Source: a virus
Reading direction: 5' to 3' (one strand)
Virus record (IMG/VR): IMGVR_UViG_3300031143_000003
Coordinates: 1 to 64,000 of that record
Length of the DNA: 64,000 nucleotides
A model generated the notes under the pieces. The model ran no database searches and was not told the origin of the DNA. It worked only from the letters and a program-made list of their open reading frames with translations. Position 1 is the first letter of the stretch, and every line of letters starts with the position of its first letter. Shown here in pieces: positions 7,211-15,403 of the stretch. The position numbers and the translations under genes are program-made.

Positions 7211-8494
7211 TTAGCACATTCTTTCGTCACCATGTACTATTTTTAATGTTGGAAATCGTAACGACCAATTGCCATTCTGATTCTGTGATTCTTCAAAGTA
7301 TGTAACTGTAACAGTCTTACCGATCAATTCATCTGGATTAGCAAAATAATGCTTGCGTTCTGCCATTGACCAACCTGATCCAACTCCTACCTCGTTTCCT
7401 TTATGTAATATAATAATATTGCTGAGCATTTCAGCCTCGTACTCTTCTCCATTATCAATGTATCGCATTGACTTTGACACTATTCGTTCAACGACATATT
7501 CAGCATCACTGAATTTCTTAACCTTCAATATGTCTTTGCTTCGTTTACCGTCATATGCAACGTCTTTACGAATCATTAATCCTTCAAACCCATTGTTTTC
7601 TGCTTCTGCAGTCATATTGTCCAATTGAGTCTCATCAACGATTACGTCCTGATCTAGCATATGAATATGTTTGCGAGTCGTTTTTGATAGTGTAGTTTTT
7701 GCATGTTGTATTCTATCTGAGAAGATTCGTTCACTAGTTTGATTGTCAAATTCAGTCAATGTCAATAGATCAAAAACATGAAACATTGGTTGTTTAATGG
7801 TATGATCTTTCTTTCTAATCTCTTTCATAATACCTTGAAAATCTTCATTTCCATTTTCATCCATTATGCAGACTTCGCCATCTAGTACAAAATCATGTGG
7901 AATAGCCGATACCTCTTCTGCTATGTTGTTGAGTGTGGTGAACTGTTTTCCTTGTCTAGATAGTACATCAATATTTGTGCCTTCTTTTCTAATTATGCAT
8001 CGTACACCATCCAATTTGCGACTACCAATCCATTGTTCATTCACAAAATCAGGCATTTTACGAAGTTTTTCGGCAAGTGCAACACTAAACGTTGGTATCA
8101 GACCAGGTATTACATTATTTATTATTCTTGTACCTGCTCGAGTCTTAAGATCCTTATCGATTATTGCGAATACAATTTCTTTGAATTGTGGGTATTTCGT
8201 AACAAAACCATTTATCATACCAATTGCTGTATGTCCAGTCCAAACTCGATTACTCAAATTATCCAATAATGTGTAAATATCTATACATTCACCAATTGGA
8301 TTGTTGATCGATTCATTCTTAATTACATTTCGTGAGCTCACTCCAAAGTGTATGTACGGGCTATGTGTATATACTAGTAGCCTGCCTACTCCGATGTCAC
8401 TTTTCACCGAGGCTATATATTCCTTCTTTTTGTTTGAACTTGTTGTTGTTTTTAGTAGTGTTACTAAGTCTAATAGGTTTTGTAAGTCTGTCAT
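7211..8494 (-). CDS. ATP-dependent DNA ligase
   Basis: 427 residues. Nucleotidyltransferase motif I is SRKLDGVRC with adenylated Lys at about 160. Motif III-like FVLDGEVCIMD, motif IV EGLMIRK and motif V DILKVKKF follow, then an OB-fold C-terminus. It seals nicks and Okazaki fragments like T4 gp30. An N-terminal ~145-residue domain resembles the DNA-binding part of viral and T4-like ligases. It ends 12 bases before the thyX promoter. Confidence 0.93.
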   Translation of the reverse strand: MTDLQNLLDLVTLLKTTTSSNKKKEYIASVKSDIGVGRLLVYTHSPYIHFGVSSRNVIKNESINNPIGECIDIYTLLDNLSNRVWTGHTAIGMINGFVTKYPQFKEIVFAIIDKDLKTRAGTRIINNVIPGLIPTFSVALAEKLRKMPDFVNEQWIGSRKLDGVRCIIRKEGTNIDVLSRQGKQFTTLNNIAEEVSAIPHDFVLDGEVCIMDENGNEDFQGIMKEIRKKDHTIKQPMFHVFDLLTLTEFDNQTSERIFSDRIQHAKTTLSKTTRKHIHMLDQDVIVDETQLDNMTAEAENNGFEGLMIRKDVAYDGKRSKDILKVKKFSDAEYVVERIVSKSMRYIDNGEEYEAEMLSNIIILHKGNEVGVGSGWSMAERKHYFANPDELIGKTVTVTYFEESQNQNGNWSLRFPTLKIVHGDERMC

Positions 8495-8497
8495 TTG

Positions 8498-9226
8498 TTA
8501 TTTATTTTGCATTCGTTTAACTTCGGCTAATATATCTTCATGTGATATTTGACCATCACCATGATTTACGTCTTTTTCAAGTGGAGCTGCATCTGTATCG
8601 TCTCCATTCTCTTCATATTCCTCTAAATTGGTTGGTAGTCCATCTTCATCTATTTTTATATGTGATTCTCTAATACCAGCCTCTTTCAATTCCTTTATTT
8701 CCGGACGTTCAGTCTTAAATCCTGACTTGTGACCAAATATATTTCCAACCTGTATATAGTAGCAATTGTAACATAGTATCTCTAGATTCTCTAACCTGTA
8801 ATCGTCTCTATCGTCACTAATTTGACGAAGTAGGAGTGGTGAGTTTTTATCAGTTTCTCGCCTATGTTCATAACCACAACTTTCACATGTCTGAGTTCGT
8901 AAACCTGCACGTATTAATCTGTGCTTAAGTCTGAATAGTGGGTATCGTCTTTCACAATTATTATTCAGTATTGTGTCTAATGGTACACCACCCTTTCTAT
9001 CATAGACTCTCTTAACATATCGTTTGAGTTTACCAGTCTTTGCATCGATCGCCTTATGCATATCGAATAATGTTTCACCAGTTTCACTATCGATATATTG
9101 TTTTGCCCAATGCTTGAAATGATTATATGATACACCTAGAAATTTTGCAGCTGCAGTGTTCGAAGCTGTGTTCTTCATCGATAGCCTAATGTCTGATTCT
9201 AACAGATTGTTTTTTGGTCTTGCCAT
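8498..9226 (-). CDS. Helix-turn-helix protein with degenerate HNH/zinc domain
   Basis: 242 residues. A helix-turn-helix-like stretch (AAKFLGVSYNHFKHWAKQY) lies at about 25-44. A four-Cys zinc site (CESCGY ... CYNC) frames an HNH-like segment with the usual RLENLEILC, but the expected catalytic His residues are replaced (LLLRQISDDRDD). The C-terminal ~70 residues are acidic. It is probably a DNA-binding protein derived from an HNH nuclease rather than an active nuclease. It is adjacent to ligase with a 3-base gap. Confidence 0.7.
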   Translation of the reverse strand: MARPKNNLLESDIRLSMKNTASNTAAAKFLGVSYNHFKHWAKQYIDSETGETLFDMHKAIDAKTGKLKRYVKRVYDRKGGVPLDTILNNNCERRYPLFRLKHRLIRAGLRTQTCESCGYEHRRETDKNSPLLLRQISDDRDDYRLENLEILCYNCYYIQVGNIFGHKSGFKTERPEIKELKEAGIRESHIKIDEDGLPTNLEEYEENGDDTDAAPLEKDVNHGDGQISHEDILAEVKRMQNK

Positions 9227-9227
9227 A

Positions 9228-9578
9228 TTATTCTCCCATTAATTCTTCATCAATTATGGACGTGTCATTTATAGCATATTCATATAGTTCAACTGATGGT
9301 AAACTATCTATGTTGCCGCATACATTCGATATCGTCGCCTTGACTGTGTCTATGCGCTTTATTGATTGTCTAGACCAGTGCTCCAATGTGAATGCATTTT
9401 TGTATGCATCAAATACAGATTCTGAAACTTGTAAGTCTGGCCATTCTGAACTTATTATGTTTTTGCCATGCTGCGTTATGTAGAATCTACCATTTCGTTC
9501 ATTTAGTTTTGCACCCTTGAACTTTGTGTGTATGGCGTATTTCATTTTGTCGAATATGAATTGTCTATTTTCTATCAT
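9228..9578 (-). CDS. Hypothetical 116-residue protein
   Basis: A soluble alpha/beta protein with a basic N-terminal half and an acidic end (DTSIIDEELMGE). No recognised motif. Its stop is immediately before the start of the helix-turn-helix/HNH-like gene. Function unknown. Confidence 0.6.
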   Translation of the reverse strand: MIENRQFIFDKMKYAIHTKFKGAKLNERNGRFYITQHGKNIISSEWPDLQVSESVFDAYKNAFTLEHWSRQSIKRIDTVKATISNVCGNIDSLPSVELYEYAINDTSIIDEELMGE

Positions 9579-9587
9579 GTGATTTGT

Positions 9588-9737
9588 TTAAATGTTGTCT
9601 ACTATTTGTGTAAACGTATCTACGTCTACTTGAACTTGAACGTGGTTAATTTCGGTTGCTACTGGTTGCGTTAATGAGTATGTTTGTATGTTACCATGTA
9701 TAACCTCGCTTACCGGTACCCATATTAGTACTGTCAT
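9588..9737 (-). CDS. Hypothetical 49-residue protein
   Basis: ATG at 9737, stop at 9588, in the gap after the vWA gene. A Val/Thr/Gln-rich beta-type peptide with no charge clusters (YSLTQPVATEINHVQVQV). Few features to judge, but the frame fills the gap exactly. Confidence 0.4.
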   Translation of the reverse strand: MTVLIWVPVSEVIHGNIQTYSLTQPVATEINHVQVQVDVDTFTQIVDNI

Positions 9738-9747
9738 ATGATTTTGT

Positions 9748-11748
9748 TTAGGCTGTTGCAAATTTAGAATTTAATGATTTTGTTAAGTCGAACAGTTTAG
9801 TTGGATCGATGAATTCAGCGTCTTTTCCATACATACCATTGAATGCTGATCTAGAGTATGAGCTTGAATATCTAGTATCTTCTATAAAATAGCTTAGAAC
9901 AACTATTCCTCTTGATCGCATATTTTCAACTTGTTTTCTTGTATGTGTCTGTGCCTCTTGTCCACTATAGTGTATGCTATTGTTTCCGAACGTTGGTTCT
10001 CCATCAGAAAAATTAATGAAGTAACTGTCAAGATTTGCTGATCCATTCAATATGTCTGATTGTATTGCTTCGAAGCAAAGTCCTTCAGGCGTAGATCCTG
10101 GACATGTTATATTTGGAAATATCTTTGGAATCTTGCTGATCTTATCCTTTGTACTATCGTATGCAATAAATATTGCTGGTAGAATATCTGAACCAACTCG
10201 TTCTGCTGATCGATACGATATTACTACGCCTAGATTTTGTACCATTGATGCAGCCTTTGCAATCGCAATGGCAGATATTTGTGCGTTTGTCCATTTGTCA
10301 CCATTCATAGATCCTGAAGCGTCGATCGATAAGTGCAATTTAACAGGCTTAAATCTATCAACAAATATCTGCTCAAATACTTGTTCATTTCCAAAGCCTA
10401 ATGATGCTATCATTCGTTTGTCTATTCTACCCTTACGTAGTCTATTGTATTTAAGTGAGGTTTCGTCATTTCTAATTTGTAATTTTCTACCTAACATGTT
10501 TCCCAATCTCATACCAGTTGAAATTGCTTCTGAACTGGTACCAACTTGTCTCCATGAATTTGATCCATCTAACGTACTGTATAGTCCAGAATCGATCAGT
10601 TTCTGTGTGACATTCTTAATAACAATGCATTGAGTTCCATTTGATTTGCCATATCGTTGCAAGTGGTTTTCTCCAACAGTTTTCATTGTTGATCCAGATT
10701 CCTTTAATGCTTCGATTTTGTTACTATCTGTCTTAGACACATTTGACTTATTGACTTCACCATCGATAAACGATGTTTGAGCTTCTATCTTCTTTTTTAA
10801 TGAATGTAATTGTTTATCGCTAAACTCCGATTTGTCGTCTACATTTTCACCAGTAGTAGTTGATCCATCATCAGATTCTGATCCTTCGCCATTAGATTCT
10901 GATTCTTCTCCAGTTGAACCAATCTCATTTGTTTTGCTACCATCTTCTGCCTCTTCTGATTTTGATTTGGCTGATGTATCTACTTCGATGTTTGATTCAA
11001 CTATTTTGAATATATCTATTGCAACGGTTAGTGCGTCTGATGTTGATTTTAATCTTGATATTTTTGTTAAATCTAATGCCTTCCAAACGTCATTTAGGCC
11101 AATTAGAGCATCAAGATTACGGTGTTGATTCGTTAGGTTTATTATTCTAAACATATATGATTCCCAATCTTCTGAAGTCTTTTCAGTTGATTGTAACGCT
11201 TTATCAATTATGGTAGCATTGAAGTATTTATCATACATTGCTTTATAATACCCTCTATAGCCTGGAGCTGATGTGTATATATGATGATCAATTCGTCTAT
11301 CTTCAACATAATTCAATAGTGATTTTACATAATCAAATATGTAGTCTGTTGCAAAGTCAATACTTTCAGCATCAATATTTCCTTTGTGCTTTTTCGCAAT
11401 GTCTATTATGAGATCCGATGGAATTGTTCTATATAATTTCTTAACTATGTTAAAATCAGTTAGTAAACAGTGTGAACCTTCGTGCAATGCTAATCCAACA
11501 GTTGGATCAAAATCGCGTTGTTTTATGTTACCAGATATAACAACCGATTGGCCATCTGTATAACTTTCATCCTTAGTTGAATACTTAACTGGGATTGATT
11601 TACCAGTAACGATATTAACGAAGTTTGAAATAGCTCGTAATGTTCCAGCCATTTTGTGATAATCTTTTCCAATTTGAATAGATTCGCCTGTTAGTACGTC
11701 GTAACTTACTGATTCGTCAAGCCAAAATGATGATGTTTTCTTTTGCAT
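9748..11748 (-). CDS. vWA protein with N-terminal metallopeptidase-like domain (CobT-like)
   Basis: 666 residues. The N-terminal half holds HEGSH at about 89-93 and EDRRIDHH near 149, resembling the HExxH-plus-ED site of vWA-associated metallopeptidase-like proteins. An acidic, low-complexity Ser/Glu/Asp linker spans about 255-310. A von Willebrand A domain begins with the MIDAS motif DASGS at 476-480 and runs to the end. The domain order matches CobT, the partner of CobS/MoxR ATPases, and a MoxR-type ATPase is encoded at 868-2085. Two class A promoters precede it. The target of this putative pair is unknown. Confidence 0.82.
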   Translation of the reverse strand: MQKKTSSFWLDESVSYDVLTGESIQIGKDYHKMAGTLRAISNFVNIVTGKSIPVKYSTKDESYTDGQSVVISGNIKQRDFDPTVGLALHEGSHCLLTDFNIVKKLYRTIPSDLIIDIAKKHKGNIDAESIDFATDYIFDYVKSLLNYVEDRRIDHHIYTSAPGYRGYYKAMYDKYFNATIIDKALQSTEKTSEDWESYMFRIINLTNQHRNLDALIGLNDVWKALDLTKISRLKSTSDALTVAIDIFKIVESNIEVDTSAKSKSEEAEDGSKTNEIGSTGEESESNGEGSESDDGSTTTGENVDDKSEFSDKQLHSLKKKIEAQTSFIDGEVNKSNVSKTDSNKIEALKESGSTMKTVGENHLQRYGKSNGTQCIVIKNVTQKLIDSGLYSTLDGSNSWRQVGTSSEAISTGMRLGNMLGRKLQIRNDETSLKYNRLRKGRIDKRMIASLGFGNEQVFEQIFVDRFKPVKLHLSIDASGSMNGDKWTNAQISAIAIAKAASMVQNLGVVISYRSAERVGSDILPAIFIAYDSTKDKISKIPKIFPNITCPGSTPEGLCFEAIQSDILNGSANLDSYFINFSDGEPTFGNNSIHYSGQEAQTHTRKQVENMRSRGIVVLSYFIEDTRYSSSYSRSAFNGMYGKDAEFIDPTKLFDLTKSLNSKFATA

Positions 11749-11789
11749 AAGTAGGTAGTTTAATTAATGTTAAGCTGTTATTTATATTA

Positions 11790-11865
11790 TAAATATAAGC
11801 ATAAAAGTTGATATCGGAAAACTATTTAGTTCAAAGTTATTAACAATTTTTACCAACTTATTAAC
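11790..11865 (-). promoter_or_regulatory. Class A promoter, copy 4, before the vWA gene
   Basis: Core 11790-11820: TTTCCGA-N16-TATATTTA. The upstream GTTAATAA element occurs twice (about 11831-11845 and 11852-11866). Confidence 0.78.
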
Positions 11866-11909
11866 AATTTGAAGTGTTGATATCATATCCATATCAATCG
11901 TTTACATAG

Positions 11910-11940
11910 TAAATATAAGCATAAAAGGCTAGTCCGGAAA
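11910..11940 (-). promoter_or_regulatory. Class A promoter, copy 5, tandem with copy 4
   Basis: TTTCCGG-N16-TATATTTA with TGCT before the -7 box, 120 bases upstream of copy 4, without the GTTAATAACTT element. Tandem early promoters suggest strong expression of the vWA protein. Confidence 0.75.
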
Positions 11941-11998
11941 ATGCGGATCTACTTATTTTCAATATAAATGCAATTTATAATCATTATAGATAGGAATA

Positions 11999-12202
11999 TT
12001 ACGAACTGGATCCGAAGTTTAGTCTACGTTTGGTTTTGTCAATGAATTTAGCGATTCTAACCAACGCATCTGGATCAGTGTTTCTGCTATGTAGTGTCAC
12101 AAACAGTTTGACATAGTTACAAGCAGAGTTGAGTTGTATTTGCGAATCACATGATCGTATGACCGCAAATACCTTGCTCAATAGTTGTTTTTGATCATCC
12201 AC
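11999..12202 (-). CDS. Hypothetical 67-residue helical protein, GTG start
   Basis: No ATG exists in this frame. I chose the GTG at 12202 because it overlaps the stop of the preceding gene by 8 bases, the usual coupling here. A longer GTG start at 12262 would overlap by 68 bases. The product is helical and basic (RIAKFIDKTKRRLNFG). Function unknown. The 250 bases after it hold two promoters and no gene. Confidence 0.5.
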   Translation of the reverse strand: MDDQKQLLSKVFAVIRSCDSQIQLNSACNYVKLFVTLHSRNTDPDALVRIAKFIDKTKRRLNFGSSS

Positions 12203-12392
12203 AGAATGTATGTCTACATTTGAAGGTATCAGCCCAATTGGTTGCAACTGATATTGCCTCACCTAATCCATTCACAATAACGTCTTTAATTGGACGTCCA
12301 TCGTTATGTAGTAGTATGATATACCTAGTATCACCTTCGTTTTGTGTGAATTTGTTTACTTTAACTGACATTTTGTTTGGTTGTTTAGACAT
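12195..12392 (-). CDS. Hypothetical 65-residue protein
   Basis: The start at 12392 is supported by GGGAAATATTC before the ATG. A beta-hairpin-rich centre (DTRYIILLHNDGRPIKDVIV) is followed by a helix. It is the first gene after a class B promoter (12426-12451). Function unknown. Confidence 0.6.
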   Translation of the reverse strand: MSKQPNKMSVKVNKFTQNEGDTRYIILLHNDGRPIKDVIVNGLGEAISVATNWADTFKCRHTFCG

Positions 12393-12425
12393 GAATATTT
12401 CCCATACGTTAAGGTTGATTGATTG

Positions 12426-12451
12426 TACAATATAACAAAAATGATTGACAT
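12426..12451 (-). promoter_or_regulatory. Class B promoter (middle type)
   Basis: TTTTTTTATGTCA, 11 bases, TATATTGTA. Spacer identical in length to all other class B copies. Confidence 0.75.
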
Positions 12452-12480
12452 AAAAAAATAATGTTGACTATATTTTCAAA

Positions 12481-12675
12481 TTATAATCCAATTTCACGTC
12501 GATTGTATTTCTTTCGCTGATCGGCCATGACATAGTCTACGTTGTCGTTTTTCCCACAATGTGGACAATTGAGTCTATCTAATTCCGATGCCTCGTTTAT
12601 CTTCCACTCGCCTGAGCATTCTGAATTTCCACATTTATATATGTAAGTATGTCTAATAAATACGCTGTGTGCCAT
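12481..12675 (-). CDS. Zinc-ribbon protein, 64 residues
   Basis: Two Cys pairs, CGNSEC and CPHCG, about 20 residues apart form a probable zinc ribbon, followed by a basic tail (DQRKKYNRREIG). AGGGAACATC precedes the ATG as a ribosome site. Small zinc ribbons of this type often contact nucleic acid or RNA polymerase. A transcription-related role is possible but unproven. It ends just before the class B promoter. Confidence 0.65.
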   Translation of the reverse strand: MAHSVFIRHTYIYKCGNSECSGEWKINEASELDRLNCPHCGKNDNVDYVMADQRKKYNRREIGL

Positions 12676-12702
12676 GATGTTCCCTATAATCTAGTTTATG
12701 TA

Positions 12703-13818
12703 TTAGTTTCTAACAATTCTATATTTGCCGGCATACTTGATCTTTAATGCTGCAAGTACCAATACACCGATGCCAACAAATGCAACTTCATCAATATTCA
12801 GATTACTTGGTAGATCAAAGTTTTTAGCTCCTGCGATATAGACTCTCTTAATATGAGTACCTTTGACATGTTTCAGTATATTGGTCGTTTGCATATCTAT
12901 CATCAAAAATCGCAATTTCTTTGGAAACTTCCAACCATTCATATTAACATTGCGTAGATTACAATCGTTGAATGCAATGTAATCATTACATGCCGCCATA
13001 TCTAAAATCTTTGGCCACTGTTTAACATCTGTTGTTAATCCAGAGAAAACAATCTTGTCTTTTGATGCAATCAATTTGGTTGGTAGGATGATGTTGCTAG
13101 AACCTATTCCAACGAAGCTTGTGGTATCTATGTAAACAGCATCACCTTTTTCTGATATTGCATGATGATTCGGGTTGAGTTTACCAATTGGTGATATTAT
13201 TCCTTTAAATGCCGTCATATCAACACCAGGTTTCAACTTCGACACAAATTTCTTATATTCAGAATCAATAACAGTTTTATGTGGGTTATCCTGTCCATCC
13301 CAATATACTATGCTACCATCAGCGAATACTGCTGCTGCAACCTTCTTGTACTTTGATTCAGGCGGGTCTACATCGAATATGAAGTAGAATGACTTTCCAT
13401 CATAATTAACGTACTCATCAAAGTACCGTGCTCCACTTGTGCCAGAAATGCACCATTTGGTACCAGAACCCAATTCGCAACTCGCTTTGGCTGTATCTAT
13501 CTTAAACACAGTGAATCGGTCATCAGAATATATCTTCTTAGACCCTTTAGGTTGCTTAATATCTGATTTGGATGCAAGTCTTTTGTTTGATTTGGATGAC
13601 GTAGCTAAAGCTTCTAATGACTTGACATTTGAAATTTCACCAGACTGTATCTTGCTCTTTATATCTACATACGATACTCCGACTGCCTTCAGCCTATTCA
13701 TAATTGTCATGAACTCACCGTTTCTGTCAGTAGATAACTTTGCAGCTATATGGTCCATCTGAGACTTGTTGAATTCGTTGAGTTTAGGTTTTGCCAATAT
13801 GTTTGATAGTTTCATCAT
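12703..13818 (-). CDS. Putative capsid-targeted protein with CELGSGTKWC motif
   Basis: 371 residues from the ATG at 13818 (MMKLSNILA), chosen because it aligns with the MIKLxNI(L/I) starts of neighbouring genes. The N-terminus ending KPKLNE resembles the T4 capsid-targeting peptide cut after (L/I)xE. A central domain holds CELGSGTKWCISG (about 115-127), a motif I have seen in other phage and bacterial proteins without known activity. The C-terminal third looks repetitive and beta-rich, like a pentapeptide/leucine-type solenoid. It might be carried in the head and injected. Function unknown. Confidence 0.65.
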   Translation of the reverse strand: MMKLSNILAKPKLNEFNKSQMDHIAAKLSTDRNGEFMTIMNRLKAVGVSYVDIKSKIQSGEISNVKSLEALATSSKSNKRLASKSDIKQPKGSKKIYSDDRFTVFKIDTAKASCELGSGTKWCISGTSGARYFDEYVNYDGKSFYFIFDVDPPESKYKKVAAAVFADGSIVYWDGQDNPHKTVIDSEYKKFVSKLKPGVDMTAFKGIISPIGKLNPNHHAISEKGDAVYIDTTSFVGIGSSNIILPTKLIASKDKIVFSGLTTDVKQWPKILDMAACNDYIAFNDCNLRNVNMNGWKFPKKLRFLMIDMQTTNILKHVKGTHIKRVYIAGAKNFDLPSNLNIDEVAFVGIGVLVLAALKIKYAGKYRIVRN

Positions 13819-13829
13819 ATACATATCCG

Positions 13830-14339
13830 CTATGATGCGTCGAAATCATCAGACCAAGTTAGTTTTACTTTTGACTTTGATAGTGCCTTAATTGCCTTAT
13901 CTAGTTTTGCATCATTTGCTACATTTAGATCAAGATCATATCCTAGCAACGACTTTAGTGTTTTTTCAACGTCTGGTCGAGATGCAGTTTTACCATCAAA
14001 CTTTGTCTTATAATATTTACCACGATCTGTGAATACGATATCAATATGCTTGACTTCGTTTATTGATTCAAACATGTCACTCTTACCACGACCCATGTAT
14101 ACATTACGTGCAACCGATTTATCATCGATGAACAGTCTGCCTTGTACTTCGTCATATTTCCAATGGGCTATCTTTGTGCCCTTCTTATATCCAACGTATA
14201 TCCCCTTAGCTTGCTTGATAATGTACTTATCATTCAACTTTAGGTAATTCTTTGCAAAGTTTGTCCAATTTTGGCCTACTATATCTTCGTAATCCTGTAG
14301 TAGTCCACCTTCATTTAATATATTACGTAATTTAATCAT
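13830..14339 (-). CDS. Putative capsid-targeted protein, 169 residues
   Basis: It begins MIKLRNILNEGG, matching the T4-type targeting/cleavage pattern (short hydrophobic-basic leader then (L/I)xE followed by a small residue). A strong ribosome site AAAGGACTTAAAAG precedes the ATG. The body is basic and beta-rich in the centre, with a helical Lys-rich end. No known domain. Packed 6 bases before the 371-residue gene. Its upstream 60 bases are a duplicated remnant of the transpeptidase gene end. Confidence 0.65.
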   Translation of the reverse strand: MIKLRNILNEGGLLQDYEDIVGQNWTNFAKNYLKLNDKYIIKQAKGIYVGYKKGTKIAHWKYDEVQGRLFIDDKSVARNVYMGRGKSDMFESINEVKHIDIVFTDRGKYYKTKFDGKTASRPDVEKTLKSLLGYDLDLNVANDAKLDKAIKALSKSKVKLTWSDDFDAS

Positions 14340-14397
14340 CTTTTAAGTCCTTTGATTCTAATAATGTATATGAAAAGCTATTACCCATACTATTTTG
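14332..14397 (-). pseudogene. Duplicated C-terminal remnant of the L,D-transpeptidase-like gene
   Basis: Read on the minus strand this piece encodes SMGNSFSYTLLESKDLKDD and a stop, almost identical to the true end of the gene at 14772-15386 (WGNSFSYTLLESKDLQDD). The nucleotide match continues across the overlapping ATGATTAA into the targeting leader of the next gene. It is a fossil of a duplication or recombination event and has no start of its own. Confidence 0.8.
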
Positions 14398-14779
14398 CCT
14401 TTTTATCTATATATGGTAATATTTTACTATCCCATAAATCAGCTGATTTGCTAGTTGTACCTGCTTCAACTACTATACTTAATATAAGACTTGATGCCTT
14501 TGCAAATCCGCTACCCATCCCAAATGTTTTACCACCTGTTATAGCTTTTGCTCCCACATGCCATTTGATATATTCATCAACGGTTGTTGGATTTTTAGCT
14601 TTTATTAGATATACAGCTACTTCTTTAGCTACATTCCATTCCTCAGGTTTGAAGTATTTCTTAGCTTGACTGATCTCTCTAGCATATTCTTTCATATATC
14701 TTTTAAAATATTTGGCAGGGATTGGATGTTTACCTATATCCACTGATGCTTCTGCTATAATGTTTGTTAATTTAATCAT
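14390..14779 (-). CDS. Putative capsid-targeted protein, 129 residues
   Basis: It begins MIKLTNIIAEAS, a near-perfect T4-style capsid-targeting leader with predicted cleavage after IAE. The ribosome site AAAGGATCTACAGG lies inside the end of the transpeptidase-like gene, which it overlaps by 8 bases. The body is helical and basic, with a conserved-looking GGKTFGMGSG loop. No family recognised. It appears to have been inserted between the two copies of a duplicated junction. Confidence 0.65.
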   Translation of the reverse strand: MIKLTNIIAEASVDIGKHPIPAKYFKRYMKEYAREISQAKKYFKPEEWNVAKEVAVYLIKAKNPTTVDEYIKWHVGAKAITGGKTFGMGSGFAKASSLILSIVVEAGTTSKSADLWDSKILPYIDKKAK

Positions 14780-15386
14780 CCTGTAGATCCTTTGATTCTA
14801 ACAATGTGTATGAGAAACTGTTTCCCCATATCGATTTTGCTTTGTGACATATTGTCATTAGGAATTCGAAATCATTGTAATTTGCTACAACTTGGCATCC
14901 TGCTGACCATTTGTCGATTTGAGATGATGTTACACCTGGTTTACCAGTTGCTCTATGTATATTTATACCAAATATGCCTTCATCGACATTATCTAAACTA
15001 ATATCATATATATCATCTAAATTGTCATCGCGATATACTCGTACTGGCTTTGTTTGTCCTAACGCCTCGTATTTACCTTGATGTAATCTAATTTTATGCG
15101 AACCTCTATATTGTCCAGGCTTAAGTATCGCTACGCCATCTGGATTCAATAGATTATTAACCCAATGTGTGCCTGGATCAGTCGTACAATCAAATTCATG
15201 ATAATGCCAATCACCATACTCGTTCTTATATGACAATGTTAATATGTCATCGAATTTGTTTGTGACAGCTCCATTTGTATTTGAATTGCGAATGCCGATT
15301 ATATTGACGTCATAATTATCACTTGTGAAATACTTATATCCCTTATGTGACATTGTGCGTTCTAATATATCCCTAGAGTAATTCAT
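14772..15386 (-). CDS. L,D-transpeptidase-like protein, probable peptidoglycan enzyme
   Basis: 204 residues with NIHRATGKPGVTSSQIDKW followed by SAGCQV at about 145-170. This matches the catalytic H-x(n)-S-x-G-C of YkuD-type L,D-transpeptidases (usually SHGC), so Cys is the likely nucleophile. No signal peptide, so a holin would be needed to reach the cell wall, and a holin-like gene follows within 20 bases on its upstream side. I infer a lysis role, cutting or blocking peptide cross-links. Its end is duplicated at 14332-14397. Confidence 0.7.
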   Translation of the reverse strand: MNYSRDILERTMSHKGYKYFTSDNYDVNIIGIRNSNTNGAVTNKFDDILTLSYKNEYGDWHYHEFDCTTDPGTHWVNNLLNPDGVAILKPGQYRGSHKIRLHQGKYEALGQTKPVRVYRDDNLDDIYDISLDNVDEGIFGINIHRATGKPGVTSSQIDKWSAGCQVVANYNDFEFLMTICHKAKSIWGNSFSYTLLESKDLQDD

Positions 15387-15403
15387 ATGATGATCATCCT
15401 ATA

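Noticed and set aside
8498-9226. Active HNH homing endonuclease
   Set aside because: Catalytic His residues are not present at the expected places, and the gene is not inserted in another gene.
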